Assembly: GCA_963576475.1 (NCBI GenBank)
Contig: OY754973.1
Location: 12,584,253-12,648,252, forward strand
Direction: 5' to 3'
From: Molanna angustata
Lineage: Eukaryota; Arthropoda; Insecta; Trichoptera; Molannidae
DNA length: 64,000 nt
The translations under genes were made by a program, and so were the position numbers. Below, in pieces: positions 54,015 through 64,000 of this stretch. How positions within the stretch are numbered: position 1 is the first letter of the stretch; each line of letters opens with the position of its first letter. The notes under the pieces are model-generated. The model saw only the letters and a list, made by a program, of their open reading frames with translations, made no database searches and was not told the origin of the DNA.

Positions 54015-54205
54015 TGTTCTTTTTTCTTCATTTTTTTCTTTAAAAAAATGAATATGTCCTTGTGACAAGTACATATACATCCTCATACATTCCCTAAACT
54101 ACGCATAAATGCTTGTACTATAGGTGAACGAAATCGGTTGTGGCAGGATTCGAGCTCGCGATCACTGGATTACTAACCCAGTGCCGCTCTGCCACCACCC
54201 ATCTA
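54015..54205 (-). mobile_element. SINE family 2 copy with a head deletion
   Basis: Body and box B (GCGAGCTCGAATCC) are present. The anticodon-arm side reads TTAGTAATCCAGTGATCG, but GCGCGCTAACC of the D-arm is deleted, joining CCAGT to GCCGCTCTGCC. Box A is therefore damaged. Confidence 0.8.
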
Positions 54206-55229
54206 ATCCATTTATGTATTTACTTTTAATAAACATTCTAAATAGCTGACAACAGAAATAAATCAAGACCAAAGGACGCGGAGATTGCGTACCAGAAGTG
54301 ACAATCACTGGTGAGCTGGGAAAACTCGAAATGGTGTCTACTTTTTGGGTATATTTTTCAATTTGAACTCAAGATTCAGGATAGCTTAGATGGCAGATAT
54401 CAGCGGTGTAATAAGTGGTAACACAAGTCTACAAATTAAAAACTTGATACACATTGAGAAGGAGTGTTCACCACTCAACATTTCCTCTCAGCACTCCCAA
54501 CGGACTGTTAAGGAAGTGCACACGCTAAAGAGGTTGATACACAAGAACCGGCTCTTATCCTGTCAAGTTATGAACCTACCTACACAGCGTCGTCTATATA
54601 TTATAACGTGATCCTCATCTCTGCCTACCCTATCGTCACTTTTATGATATTCAATCTAGTTTTGGACGCCTTTCCACCCCATGAACTGCGACATAATGAC
54701 GTTTTAAATTGTCGCATAGCTCGCGACTCTTCAAAATAAATGAGACGATAACACCCTCAAACGTAAATCGAGAATATTAAAAATTATATCGCAAAGAGAT
54801 TTCGGCGCATTTCCGATAACAACAAAAGTTAATTGTCTATTCAAAATCACCCGCGAGAATGGTCTATTTATTTTATATGACTTATTCCTTCGCGCTCATA
54901 TTGCTGGGCAATGATATAAAAATGCTATACAATCTATCCACTTTTGTGATCAGAAAAATTCGTGGTTTTGGATTATCAGAAACTAAAGAGACGCGTTTCA
55001 TTGAAAGCAACAGGCATTCGAAACTAAAATCCAACTAGGTTTAATAATCTAAATCTTTTCTATATAGACAAAGACTAAGAGCCTTAAACATCCAAGTTTA
55101 CGTCTTTATTATAGTTCATTTATTAGTTTGTCAACAGCTATGAGCAAATTTAAAATTAACATTTTACATTAGAATGAGACAATGATAGACGAACATTATT
55201 AAAATTATATTATACACTAGTTAAAATTA
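54206..55229. other. No gene recognised
   Basis: The 73-codon frame at 54390-54611 (MADISGVISGNTSLQIKN) has no recognised domain and no supporting context. The rest is AT-rich and unassigned. Confidence 0.4.
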
Positions 55230-55350
55230 GGTAGGTACCAATTTTTACTCTCCACACTATGAGAGTCATGATTTCACAATTTTTAAGCATATTTTTTTAC
55301 ATCAATTTCTTCACGGGTATCATGTAGAGAGTGCACACAATGATTTTCGT
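55230..55350. repeat. Short dispersed repeat shared with the window start
   Basis: TTTTTTTACATCAATTTCTT and ATCATGTAGAGAGTGCACAC match 201-262 at roughly 85-90 percent by eye. No termini are defined. Confidence 0.55.
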
Positions 55351-55449
55351 CGTGATGTGTTTATATGTATGGCGTACGGCGAGTAGCGTCTAGTCCCAGC
55401 TCTTCTTTTCTGCATTCTTAGGTTAGGTTTTAGTTTGTTTATAATAATA

Positions 55450-55482
55450 ATAATAGCGACTCGCGTGAGCGAGTTGCTTTAT
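55450..55482. repeat. Small palindrome GCGACTCGCGTGAGCGAGTTGC
   Basis: GCGACTCGCGTGAGCGAGTTG is a near-perfect inverted repeat. A related GCGACTCGCGTAACGAGTTGC lies at about 29006-29026. Both follow a GGTTAGGTT-like motif, which suggests one small dispersed element. Confidence 0.6.
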
Positions 55483-55573
55483 AAATTTAATTATAAATTA
55501 TTATAAATTAAATATACATACTATTTTACATACTAAATAATATTGTTGGGACGATTTTCTCTCCTCAAAACAC

Positions 55574-56390
55574 TGCTCATTATTGATGAGCAAATGCAAG
55601 ACAAAGACCGGGGTGTCTTGGTCTTGTTCTTGTACCCGCGGTCTTGGTCTTGCATTTACAGGTGTGGTCAGTGGTCATGATGGCCTTGGTCTTTTTATGT
55701 TAAAAAGTAAATGCAGTAATAACAATGAAATTTTAACAAAAAAAACGTTAATTTATAGAATTTAAAAAATAATATAAAATACTCCCTTGCACCCTGCGCA
55801 AGTGCCGAGATTATTGCCATCTGCCAATTTCTTCCAACTCACCAGTGATTCCAGCCTTGAAAAGATTTGCATGAGAAATTAATTTAAGTAAATAAATTTT
55901 TCCTCTGCTGTAGAACGAACCCGCACAGGAGCCAAACGGTACCAATTATTCCAAAATGCTTCATTTTTAAATAAATAAATAAGTTTATAAAATTTTAAGA
56001 AATCTCAATAATCTTGCATTTATTCTTGCAAGACTCTTAGTCTTGCAAAGCCTGGTCTTGGTCTTGCACTCCCTGGTCTTGCAGCAACTTATGCGGTCTT
56101 GGTCTTACACCCCCTGGTATATCAAGAACCTGGACATTCATATTTGACAAGCAGGAAACTTAACCTTGCTCAACATTAAGTATAGCAATTTTTATATTTA
56201 ATTCTATTTTATAATTGTGATATAGGTATGCGGCCAAACACTAAATAATAAATAAACCCCTGAGTCTTGGTATTGGTCTTGCAGCGACAAATACGGTCTT
56301 AGTCTTGCACCCCCTAGTCTTGGTATTGGTCTTGCCGCGACTTATGCTTTCTTGGTCTTGCTAGACTTTTGCTCTTCAATGCTGCTTATC
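55574..56390. mobile_element. Possible hAT-type element rich in GGTCTTG repeats
   Basis: The left end (TGATGAGCAAATGCAAGAC) resembles the right end on the other strand (TTGAAGAGCAAAAGTC, TAGCAAGACCAAG). Imperfect GGTCTTGGTCTTGCA repeats occupy about 55600-55690 and 56020-56360. The middle (55780-55960) on the minus strand reads EAFWNNWYRLAPVRVRSTAE, perhaps old coding. No 8-bp duplication could be confirmed. Confidence 0.4.
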
Positions 56391-56400
56391 AATCAATCAA

Positions 56401-56811
56401 TCAATCAATGATTTGTTTTTGTACGAAAATAATCTGAAAAGAAATTAGGTTAAATGATTCTATTCTAAAAGTAGAAATCCAATTACAATAAAATTGAATG
56501 AATCTTAGATGAACAATGCTATTAGAGTAATGAGGTAAGGAGGTACATATGTAGGTACACACGTGTTGGTCCCCAACACCAGTTGGGTTAATACATACAA
56601 TATCACATTGAAAACTTATTTCCTTTACGGTCGTTTGAACTGTTTCACAATCTGGTTTAAATTTCCTTTGGCTCGGATAAGAGTCCTTTACTCTTGTGTG
56701 GATATATCGAGTCTTTCTTATCCAGAAGTAAGTAAGTAGGAGTGGAAGATATAAAAGTATTGAGCGGACCGCGTCTCCTGGACACGGATTATACTCAGCT
56801 AAACTTTTCAT
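56401..56811 (-). CDS. Unassigned 136-codon frame
   Basis: It starts at an ATG (56811) and reads MKSLAEYNPCPGDAVRSILL, then a hydrophobic stretch LLYLPLLLTYFWI at about residues 19-32 that could be one membrane segment. There are no other motifs. The stop arises in a TCAA simple repeat (56386-56408), which argues for chance. No splice sites, neighbours or repeats support it. I do not recognise it and rate it more likely spurious than real. Confidence 0.2.
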   Translation of the reverse strand: MKSLAEYNPCPGDAVRSILLYLPLLLTYFWIRKTRYIHTRVKDSYPSQRKFKPDCETVQTTVKEISFQCDIVCINPTGVGDQHVCTYICTSLPHYSNSIVHLRFIQFYCNWISTFRIESFNLISFQIIFVQKQIID

Positions 56812-56954
56812 CCTGTTTAACTACAAACTCGCGTCAAGAGAGACAAACTCAAAGAGCACAACATTAGCTTTGTTATCTGTCCTCTCTGTTTTAACATCCA
56901 GCTTCTGAAGACGATATTCAATATCCTTCAATACCTATGTCGTGCTGTTTCAAG

Positions 56955-57560
56955 ACTTACCTATATGTACATAGGTATTTAATTTATTTCATTTAACACC
57001 TACCTTTAATTGTTTAAATTATCTATACTTGTGTATTTAATTTACTTTATTAATTGGCTAAATTACCTATACTTGTGTATTTAATTTACTTTATTAATTG
57101 GCTAAATTACCTATACTTGTGTTTTTAATTTACTTTATTAATACGTTTAATTTATTAAATTACCTATGTATACTTGTGTATTTAGTTTATTTTACTAATA
57201 CGTTTAATTGGTTAAAATACCTATGTATACTTGTGTATTTAATTTACTTTATTAATTGGCTAAATTACCTATACTTGTGTTTTTAATTTACTTTATTAAT
57301 ACGTTTAATTGATTAAATTACCTATGTATACTTGTGTATTTAGTTTATTTTACTAATACGTTTAATTGGTTCAATAACCTATACTTAGGTATTTAATTTA
57401 CTTTATTTATTACGTTTAGTTGATTAAATCATCTCTTCTTTGGTATTCAATTTACTTTATTTAATATGTTTTATTGATTAAATTACCTAGGTATTTAATT
57501 AAATTTATTTCATATGTTTTATTGATTAAATTACCTAGGTATCATATTAACTTTATATAA
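56955..57560. repeat. AT-rich minisatellite (~46-60-bp units)
   Basis: About ten units of TATACTTGTGTATTTAATTT, ACTTTATTAAT, ACG/TGG, TTTAATTGGTTAAATTACC. Variants with TGGCTAAATTACC and ACGTTTAATTG alternate, suggesting a higher-order pattern. A lone degraded unit recurs at about 57725-57795. The hydrophobic 62-codon frame at 57098-57286 is a by-product. Confidence 0.88.
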
Positions 57561-57947
57561 TATAATACCTACCGCCGTCATGCATAATATATAATGTTTC
57601 GTTCTTTATTTACATTGACAATTTTTCATCATTTTTTTTAATTAACTATATATAATCGATGTTTTTCTATATCTTTTTATCGCCTTTTTGCTGACACTTT
57701 TATTTTTGCTCTGCATATAATTATTGTTTTATTGATTAAATTACCTATACTTAGGTATTTAATTTATTTTGTTTATATCGTTTATTTGATTGAATTACTA
57801 GTTATTGTAATGAGTCCAATTCTAAAAACACGCTGCGTAGTTTTTTTTGTGTATACTAAATTTCCATTCTTTTAATAGCAGTACAGTAAATAATACATTA
57901 ATTAAAATAATTTCCTAATTTTACGGAGCGGAGTTTTACGCAAAGGT
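57561..57947. other. No gene recognised
   Basis: AT-rich sequence containing one outlying minisatellite unit near 57725-57795. Confidence 0.4.
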
Positions 57948-58089
57948 AGATGCTGCTAATAAGCCTCTAAGTTGGTGTTTTTGGCATGCAAAAAGTCAAC
58001 AATGCCATACAAAATGTTTCTTCCGGGTCATGGTTTAAAACTGTCTATATTTTTAGAAAAATAAATTCTTGAACAAATCGACAATTGGA
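57948..58089 (-). mobile_element. Helitron-like 5' end remnant
   Basis: GCCTCTAAGTTGGTGTTTTT, then a diverged middle and TTGAACAAATCGACAATTGGA at the end, are the 5' terminal region in minus orientation. About 140 bp remain. Confidence 0.6.
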
Positions 58090-58974
58090 AAAATATTCAG
58101 TATTACTCGCGATTGTGAATATTACATTTTTTAAACAAATTAATTTAGTAACTACCATTTATATATAAACGAGCATCTTTTTTTCAAAAATAAGAGTAAA
58201 TAAATTAGAAACGATAACTTTGAAAAACCTGAGTAATCTTAATTAAAACTTTTTTTTTACATTGTTTAAATTCATATTCTGATTGGTATTGATTTTATGT
58301 CATTGAAGAAGCTATTATAGCATTTAATTTCGACTTAAAAATTTGAAAAAACATTTTTCCTTATTTATTAATTGAAACCAAAATAGAGGTAGGTATATCA
58401 TTGTTAATATTTCACATAAACAATTCACTCTGAGTATCTGTAGAAGCACAACAAGATAGATAAATATTTATTCACAGAATATTATACGAGACCTGTAGGT
58501 ATCAAGTTTCGCTAAGATAAGTTGTTTGTATATAAACAGGAAATAGCGACTTACCTGTATATACCTTTGAATAACCTCAATACACAAAACGATGATATAA
58601 TATTTGACAAATTAAATTTATATGAAGTTATGAATGGTTTTCATGGTTCACTTCAATATTACGATCGACCAGGGAAGTATCAAACTATGAGATAAGTAAT
58701 TAATGGCTTTCGGATCCTTAGCATTCACGGTGCAAATCCCTTGGGACTCAACTCTCCTTTGATTCTAAAACTATACAGAGAATATACCAATATTTACATA
58801 ATAGTCCATTTCTTATACTGCCTTAGTTACAGTTTATAGTTCAACCGTGGAAGTTAGTGCGAATCCTGAGATATCATTTCTCGTGGATTATATTTGACAT
58901 GATTGTCAAAGCAATTGTATTCCTTTGAACTTTTCCCCGTGCTCTCCTCAAAACCCCTCTTTAGTCATCCTATT
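58090..58974. other. No gene recognised
   Basis: AT-rich sequence without motifs or frames that I can support. Confidence 0.4.
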
Positions 58975-59095
58975 ATTTATTTATTTATTTATCTTTTATC
59001 ACACCATATTTATAATGACAACAATAAGTAGTTTACTGCTGCCCAACTAGGAAATCCTGTTCTAGGGCTAGCAGTTTATCATTTATATTGACAAT
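58975..59095 (-). mobile_element. LINE 3' end family, copy 2
   Basis: TTATTTATTTATTTATC is the tail, then TCACACCATATTTATAATGA, GCTGCCCAACTAGGAAATCC and TGTTCTAGGGCTAGCAG. Matches 51735-51860. Confidence 0.72.
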
Positions 59096-59333
59096 TATAT
59101 GCAATTATGATCCAGGTGATTGTTCTCGTTCCACACTAAATATGTACACAATCAAACCAAATATTTTTGTGTTACTCAAAGAGCATCGCAAACACAATAC
59201 GGCATAGTTACAAATGTTGTTAACTATCCTATGTATATTATATTTTCTTTAAAGATTTGTTTTGTTTGTTTGTATGATATTTTTGGTATTGTAAATGTTA
59301 AAACTGTTATTGGTTTCTCTGATATATATAACA

Positions 59334-60344
59334 CTAGTTGCATGTAACACATGAGATCCAACTGTCGATAGCGATAGTATGTATATTTGAAGAATATGTA
59401 CCAAACTATAAACCCATAAATACAAATTATTGAATATTTTCAGATATTTTGTTTTCTATACAACATATGTAGGTAGGTATGTATGTCAAGATAGGATAGT
59501 ATGGAGGAAGTTCCTTTTTTTCCTACCCAGAATATGAAAATAGCATGATGGTATGTATGTTTGGAGATGAAGTATCATACTATTAAATCTTCTTACATAT
59601 TGTGTATAGGCGACTGCCATACAAAATGTATGAAGCGATGTCGTCACTAAATTCAATTTTTAAAAAAATTGTTAAAAAAAAATGAGATCTTCTACTACAA
59701 TGTTAATATTTTTTATAGAAAATTAAATTATCTAGTTGGGGTGTTTCGGCTTTTTTCGATAATTGTATAAGTTTTGGAAATATAGGCAGTTAAACTCATA
59801 AATTTATTATAAAAAAAATATTTTTCTTAATAAAAAATGTTTGAGAAACCCTGGAATTTTTTTGAAAAAATCAATTTGAGATTTTTTATTTTTCTATGTT
59901 TGTACCAATTTTCAGCGTTCTAGCTTTTATGGTTTCTGAGATATATGGAAAAATAAAATAAAAATTCAAAAGTTGATAACCCCTGACTGAAACAAAAATT
60001 CAAAATTCTGAGTATAAAAGTTTTGTAGGCCTATAACTGTTTATATATTATGAAATTTTGGGCTCTGTAAATTGAGCGGATCAAAAGTTATAAGGGGGGG
60101 ACGGACACACACACACAGACACACACAGACACACAGACACACGAAATGTTCTACTCCGAATTCTGAGTAAATCCGTGTATGGAACATATATGCTGCGAAG
60201 CCTCTAAGTTGGTGTTTTTTGACTTCAAAGTTGGAAAAGCCATGAAAAAAGTAGACCTCTCCATACAATTCTCGCGTATTCTGGCTTGATACATTGTCGA
60301 TATGTTAAGAGAACAAAGTTCTCCTGAACAAATCGACAGTTGGA
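59334..60344 (-). mobile_element. Helitron-like element, complete copy G
   Basis: Starts at CTAG (59334) and ends TTGGA (60344), 1,011 bp. On the minus strand it is preceded by A and followed by T. It keeps hairpin, subterminal repeats and a short microsatellite (about 60103-60142), and otherwise closely matches copies A, C and D. Confidence 0.82.
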
Positions 60345-60454
60345 TAAAATTCATATGTAAGTATATCTTTGGTTTGTGTTAAAAAACTGTTGGTTTGCAA
60401 TAAATAAATTATTTTTATTTGTTTTTTTTTTGATAGCTTCTATGAAAACTAACA

Positions 60455-60760
60455 TGTACAGTTTCTTCATCTTCTTCATTTAGTAGATCTATTAGTCTGT
60501 AATTAAAAACGATGCCTCCTGAGATGACGAAGAAGAACTATCCTTCCATCTCTTGGGTGGTCTTCCGGGTAGATGGCGACCAAAAGGGACTTTATTTGCT
60601 TCTATATCTGCAAGTCTATCACTGTCCAGTCTGGCTACGTGGTCCCTCCATGTCTTCTTCTGGGTCTACTATAACACGATCTCGTAGAGTTTTCCCAGGG
60701 ATTGTCCTTAGAACCTTCATTTCCGTTGTCCTTATATGAGCCTCTCGGTTCGTACAGTGT
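60455..60760 (-). pseudogene. RTE-like LINE 3' end remnant, minus strand
   Basis: The minus strand reads REAHIRTTEMKVLRTIPGKT then LRDRV, and further on GRPPKRWKD-like sequence, in the same order as at 21885-22235. The CTTCATCTTCTTCATT at about 60465-60480 is the GAA-type tail in reverse. Stops and frameshifts are present. Confidence 0.75.
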
Positions 60761-60790
60761 CTGCTAGCGTTTCCGCTGCATACGCCATGT

Positions 60791-60965
60791 ACAATGTCAA
60801 ATATTAATTGAAACAAATTGATATATTATGCAGACCCATGATATTTTATTATCTCTTTCATAGACCTAGACTGAAATCCCAATTAAAAACTGTGTATTTA
60901 CCGAGAATTGAACCCTAGACCACCGAGGAGTCAGATATCTAACTAACTCTCCCACGAAGTCCGAC
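60791..60965 (-). mobile_element. SINE family 1, diverged copy
   Basis: AAAAACTGTGTATTTACCGA, GAATTGAACCCTAGACC (weak box B complement) and CCCACGAAGTCCGAC match family 1 at lower identity. The oldest of the three copies. Confidence 0.7.
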
Positions 60966-62254
60966 GATATATTTTATTCCTCGGTTACAATTTGCAATAT
61001 CCATTTTTTTTTTTTTTTAAGTTCGGCAACCTACCCAAATCGCGGGTGATTTGTGCCTTTTTTGTGTCTATGAGACACACAAATTATTATATATAGCCGA
61101 ATAATTAATTTAATTGATAGTTGAACATTAACAAATTCAATTGATTAGAGAAAATATCCATGGCAAATATTCATTTATATACACATATAATTAAATCATA
61201 ATACGGACAGTGGAGTTTTGATCAGAAGATCATCTTGGGAAATGTAACGATTATTACATGATTCGTAATAAAGTCCTTAACTCAAAAGAAACCTCGAATG
61301 TGCAATTTACAAAGACACGGAATTTGTAACTACATCGACGCATTTATCAAAATTATTCCAAGTATAAAATATTTATCAAATTATTTAAAATAACTCGGCA
61401 ATCGCTAAAAAAACTCTCTTGAATCGATCAATTGTAGCCTGATAATTTTTCAGTGGATAGTAGGTACTTAGATGGAAAAAAATTCTAGCTGAAAAAATAT
61501 AAAGTGTGAGTTGTTATTCTAGTAAGATCTTTATTACTGTGTAAGTCACAAAGTTTTGCATAAAGTCACCTAACACCTTTTGTAAATTAAAGCTCAAAAC
61601 TGCTAACAAGTTTGTCATGAAGCCAAAACTAGGGATGTGTTCCTTCATAACATACTTCCTCTTTCAACTAGATTATACACAAAGTTCCATTCCATTTCCT
61701 TGCATTATACACTTGGTGTATCTTCAATATTATAATATATCATTGGTTCTTATACACATCGATATCATAGATCAGCGTTCCTCTAATTCAGTTCTATAGA
61801 TGTTTTTTTCAGAAGTAATAAAAGCTATTAATTACAATAATTGCACAAGAAAGTAGAAGTTGGCACTTACATAAATAATTGACATGCTCTTTCGATAAAA
61901 CAATTGATTGTTGAATATGGAAAAGATCAATTCAATGAATCAATAAATAAATAGTAAGATTATTAATAGTGAAAATGTCTGTCATATGAATAAATAAATA
62001 TACCTAAATCATGTCAAATAAATAATAAAATAAATTGAATGATGTATAATATGTACATCAAACACTCATCCCATAAACCTAAAATACACATACCTATGTA
62101 TCTAAACTTAAAACAGTGAACATTACATGAATCTGGAATCGCTCTCTGCTTTTAAGAAAAAAGTTAAATAGCGCGTGTTGGTTTAAGAAGGTCTCAGTGG
62201 TATTTATATACCTACGCTATTTGATTGTATTCAGTTTGAAATTGTCTTTTCTCT
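60966..62254. other. No gene recognised (1.3 kb)
   Basis: A poly-T run lies near 61005-61018. The rest is AT-rich without convincing frames or repeats. Confidence 0.4.
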
Positions 62255-62470
62255 AACTTATGTAACTTTTTTTTACTTCTTATGGACCTATTTTTTTACT
62301 TCGACTTATGTAACTTCTATAACTTATGTAACATTTTTTTGCTTAACTTATGTAACTTTTTTTTACTTCTTATGGACCTATTTTTTTACTTCGACTTATG
62401 TAACTTCTATAACTTTTGTAACTTTTTTTTGCTTAACTTATGTAACTTTTTTTTCTTCTTATTTTACTTA
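62255..62470 (+). repeat. 90-bp tandem repeat
   Basis: Two full units start with AACTTATGTAACTTTTTTTT at 62255 and 62345 and a third partial at 62435. Each unit also carries internal TATGTAACTT-type sub-repeats. The frame at 62282-62503 simply reads the repeat. Confidence 0.92.
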
Positions 62471-63750
62471 ACTTTTCAACCTAATTTTCTCGTATTTATC
62501 TAACTCTTACTTGTGTAATTCACATGTGTGATTGAATTTGTGCTCATGTAATTTTGTGTGTAGGCATCCATAATTTGACGTCCAGCACTTATAATAATAA
62601 CCAAATTTGTTTTCTTTTTATGAAAATTGAAAGCTGGATGTCTGTCAAATGTACCCTTTTTTAATAAATAAATGAATAAATAATCTGCGAGCCTCAATGT
62701 TACTGAACAAAATGGTCAAGAATTATTGTTAATTGTTAGAACGAATTTTATCACCGTGTTTTTTTTTTACCTCGCTTATTGTTCCCATTTTCCTTGTTCT
62801 CACCAATCAAGCATAACTCATTCAGTATTTTTTTTAAATTATGGAAACACAGTTGTCAAGATCATAAGAAAACTTCTCTGGAATTTTGCATAAATCCTAG
62901 TACCTACATATAAATCAATGATAAATCCAGATATAAAACGCTGTAGTGGATATCTCAAATATTACCTATTTTAAATTTATATTTATGTTGGCTAAATTTA
63001 CCCACAACCCAGAATTGACGATGCCAGATATTTTTTTGTCTCTTGACATGATGAGCTATCTGAAGTTTTTAATGGGCTGCAGAACTATCTTTTGAATTGA
63101 ATAGCGTAGAAATATCAGAATACAATTAAAGCCACTCGTAAGCAGCACATTCTATACACGATTCTGGCCAGTAATAACGTTGAAGAATCTGAGAGATTGT
63201 CGCCGACCGCCATTTGGCAAACTCAGCTTCACGGTAGCATGCATCCCTTGTCTTGGGACTAAATTAGATTTTCATCAGACGAAAATATGATGGGTCTGTC
63301 GTCTTGTGTCCCACGGGAGAGGGGGGGAAGACATCCAATACCGTAACATGTCATAAACTGCACGTGTTTTAATATAATAACAACAAAAAAAAAAACATTT
63401 TTTTAATCTAAAAATTTGCCGAGACGCACAGTACATATATACTTACTATAACGTTGAAAGAATATCCAACGTATTGAACTGTAAAAATATTGGTAAATTT
63501 CGTTCAAAGCTACGAATCATTCAATATTTTTAATTTTTGAATTATTAACATATTAATCAGTATTGGTGAATTTGATTAAAAACGACGAATCTTTTAATGC
63601 GTTTAAAGTTGATCAAATATGTTTCAAACGTAGGTATAAATCATTAATTTTAGGTTCATTCTAAAAACGCATTAAAGTTTTAATGAAATGATTTTTTTGC
63701 TATTCTGAAGATAGAATAAAATAAAGGAAGTTTAATAAGATTAAAAAAAA
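62471..63750. other. No gene recognised (1.3 kb)
   Basis: AT-rich sequence. A short GC-richer tract at 63185-63330 on the minus strand gives MHATVKLSLPNGGRRQSLR-like residues, possibly an old LINE piece, but I cannot assign it. Confidence 0.35.
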
Positions 63751-64000
63751 CTAATTGCATGTAACACATGAGATCCAACTGTCGATAGCGATAGTACGTA
63801 TAGTTGAAGAATAAGTACCAAACTATAAATCCATAAATACAAATTATTTAATATTTTAAGATATTTGGTTTTCTATACAACCACATGTACCTAGGTATGT
63901 ATGTCAATATAGGATAGTATGGAGGTCAGTCCTTTGATCCTACCCGGAAAATGAAAACAGCATGATGGTATGTGTGTATGTTTGGAGATTAGTATCAAAC
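63751..64000 (-). mobile_element. Helitron-like copy H, runs off the window
   Basis: The 3' end in minus orientation: CTAATTGCATGTAACACATG (terminal CTAG mutated), then GATCCAACTGTCGATAGCG and the family sequence up to the window edge. At least 250 bp are present. Confidence 0.8.

Noticed and set aside
56401..56811. Hypothetical gene as a confident call
   Set aside because: Listed only at low confidence; the stop lies in a simple repeat and no motif or context supports expression.
57098..57286. Hydrophobic 62-codon membrane-like frame
   Set aside because: It is the translation of an AT-rich minisatellite.
62282..62503. Phe/Leu/Asn-rich 73-codon frame
   Set aside because: It is the translation of the 90-bp tandem repeat.

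Overview
The window is AT-rich, intron-like or intergenic DNA from an arthropod, most likely an insect. The signs are scattered GTACCTAC/TAGGTA motifs, a HARBI1-type transposase, a Ty3/gypsy element without env, several non-LTR (LINE) families, tRNA-derived SINEs and non-autonomous Helitron-like elements. The order is not resolved (Lepidoptera, Coleoptera and Hemiptera all fit). I found no convincing host gene. Nearly all coding potential belongs to transposable elements (TEs).

Layout. 1-1649: degraded minus-strand Helitron-like pieces and a CA microsatellite. 1515-9700: a 4,093-bp unit present twice head to tail with only four substitutions seen by eye, made mostly of minisatellites. 10018-14022: a LINE cut by a TA-flanked MITE, then a TAA-flanked DNA transposon that holds another LINE. 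14220-15673: a foldback MITE, a SINE and a hAT element with a clean 8-bp duplication. 15847-20311: three Helitron-like copies, one of them inside a 56-bp satellite. 20789-27440: LINE remnants, several with clean target-site duplications (TSDs), and a palindromic MITE. 27985-29240: a foldback element with tandem-repeat arms. 29661-42849: the core of the window, a nest four levels deep. 43385-63750: SINEs, LINE 3' ends, a 1.7-kb inverted-repeat element, minisatellites and long stretches with nothing recognisable. 63751-64000: another Helitron-like copy running off the end.

The nest. Helitron-like copy E (30838-42849) was hit by a PIF/Harbinger element (31580-42613, TSD TTA). Helitron-like copy F (32405-40725, opposite strand) then entered the Harbinger, and a Ty3/gypsy retrotransposon (32548-39842, TSD GTAT) entered copy F. 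Each junction reads through exactly when the guest is removed. The gypsy element has an intact gag-pol frame of about 1,630 codons and 772-bp LTRs with one mismatch, so it is very young. The Harbinger has an intact two-exon transposase of 351 codons and a Myb/SANT-like reading frame that looks partial. These two are the only genes likely to make working proteins.

The Helitron-like family recurs at least ten times, whole or broken. It begins TCCAACTG, ends CTAG before a T, has subterminal inverted repeats, a short 3' hairpin and a GT/CA microsatellite of very variable length. Coordinates were read by eye and may be off by a few bases for old fragments; junctions described as exact were checked base by base.
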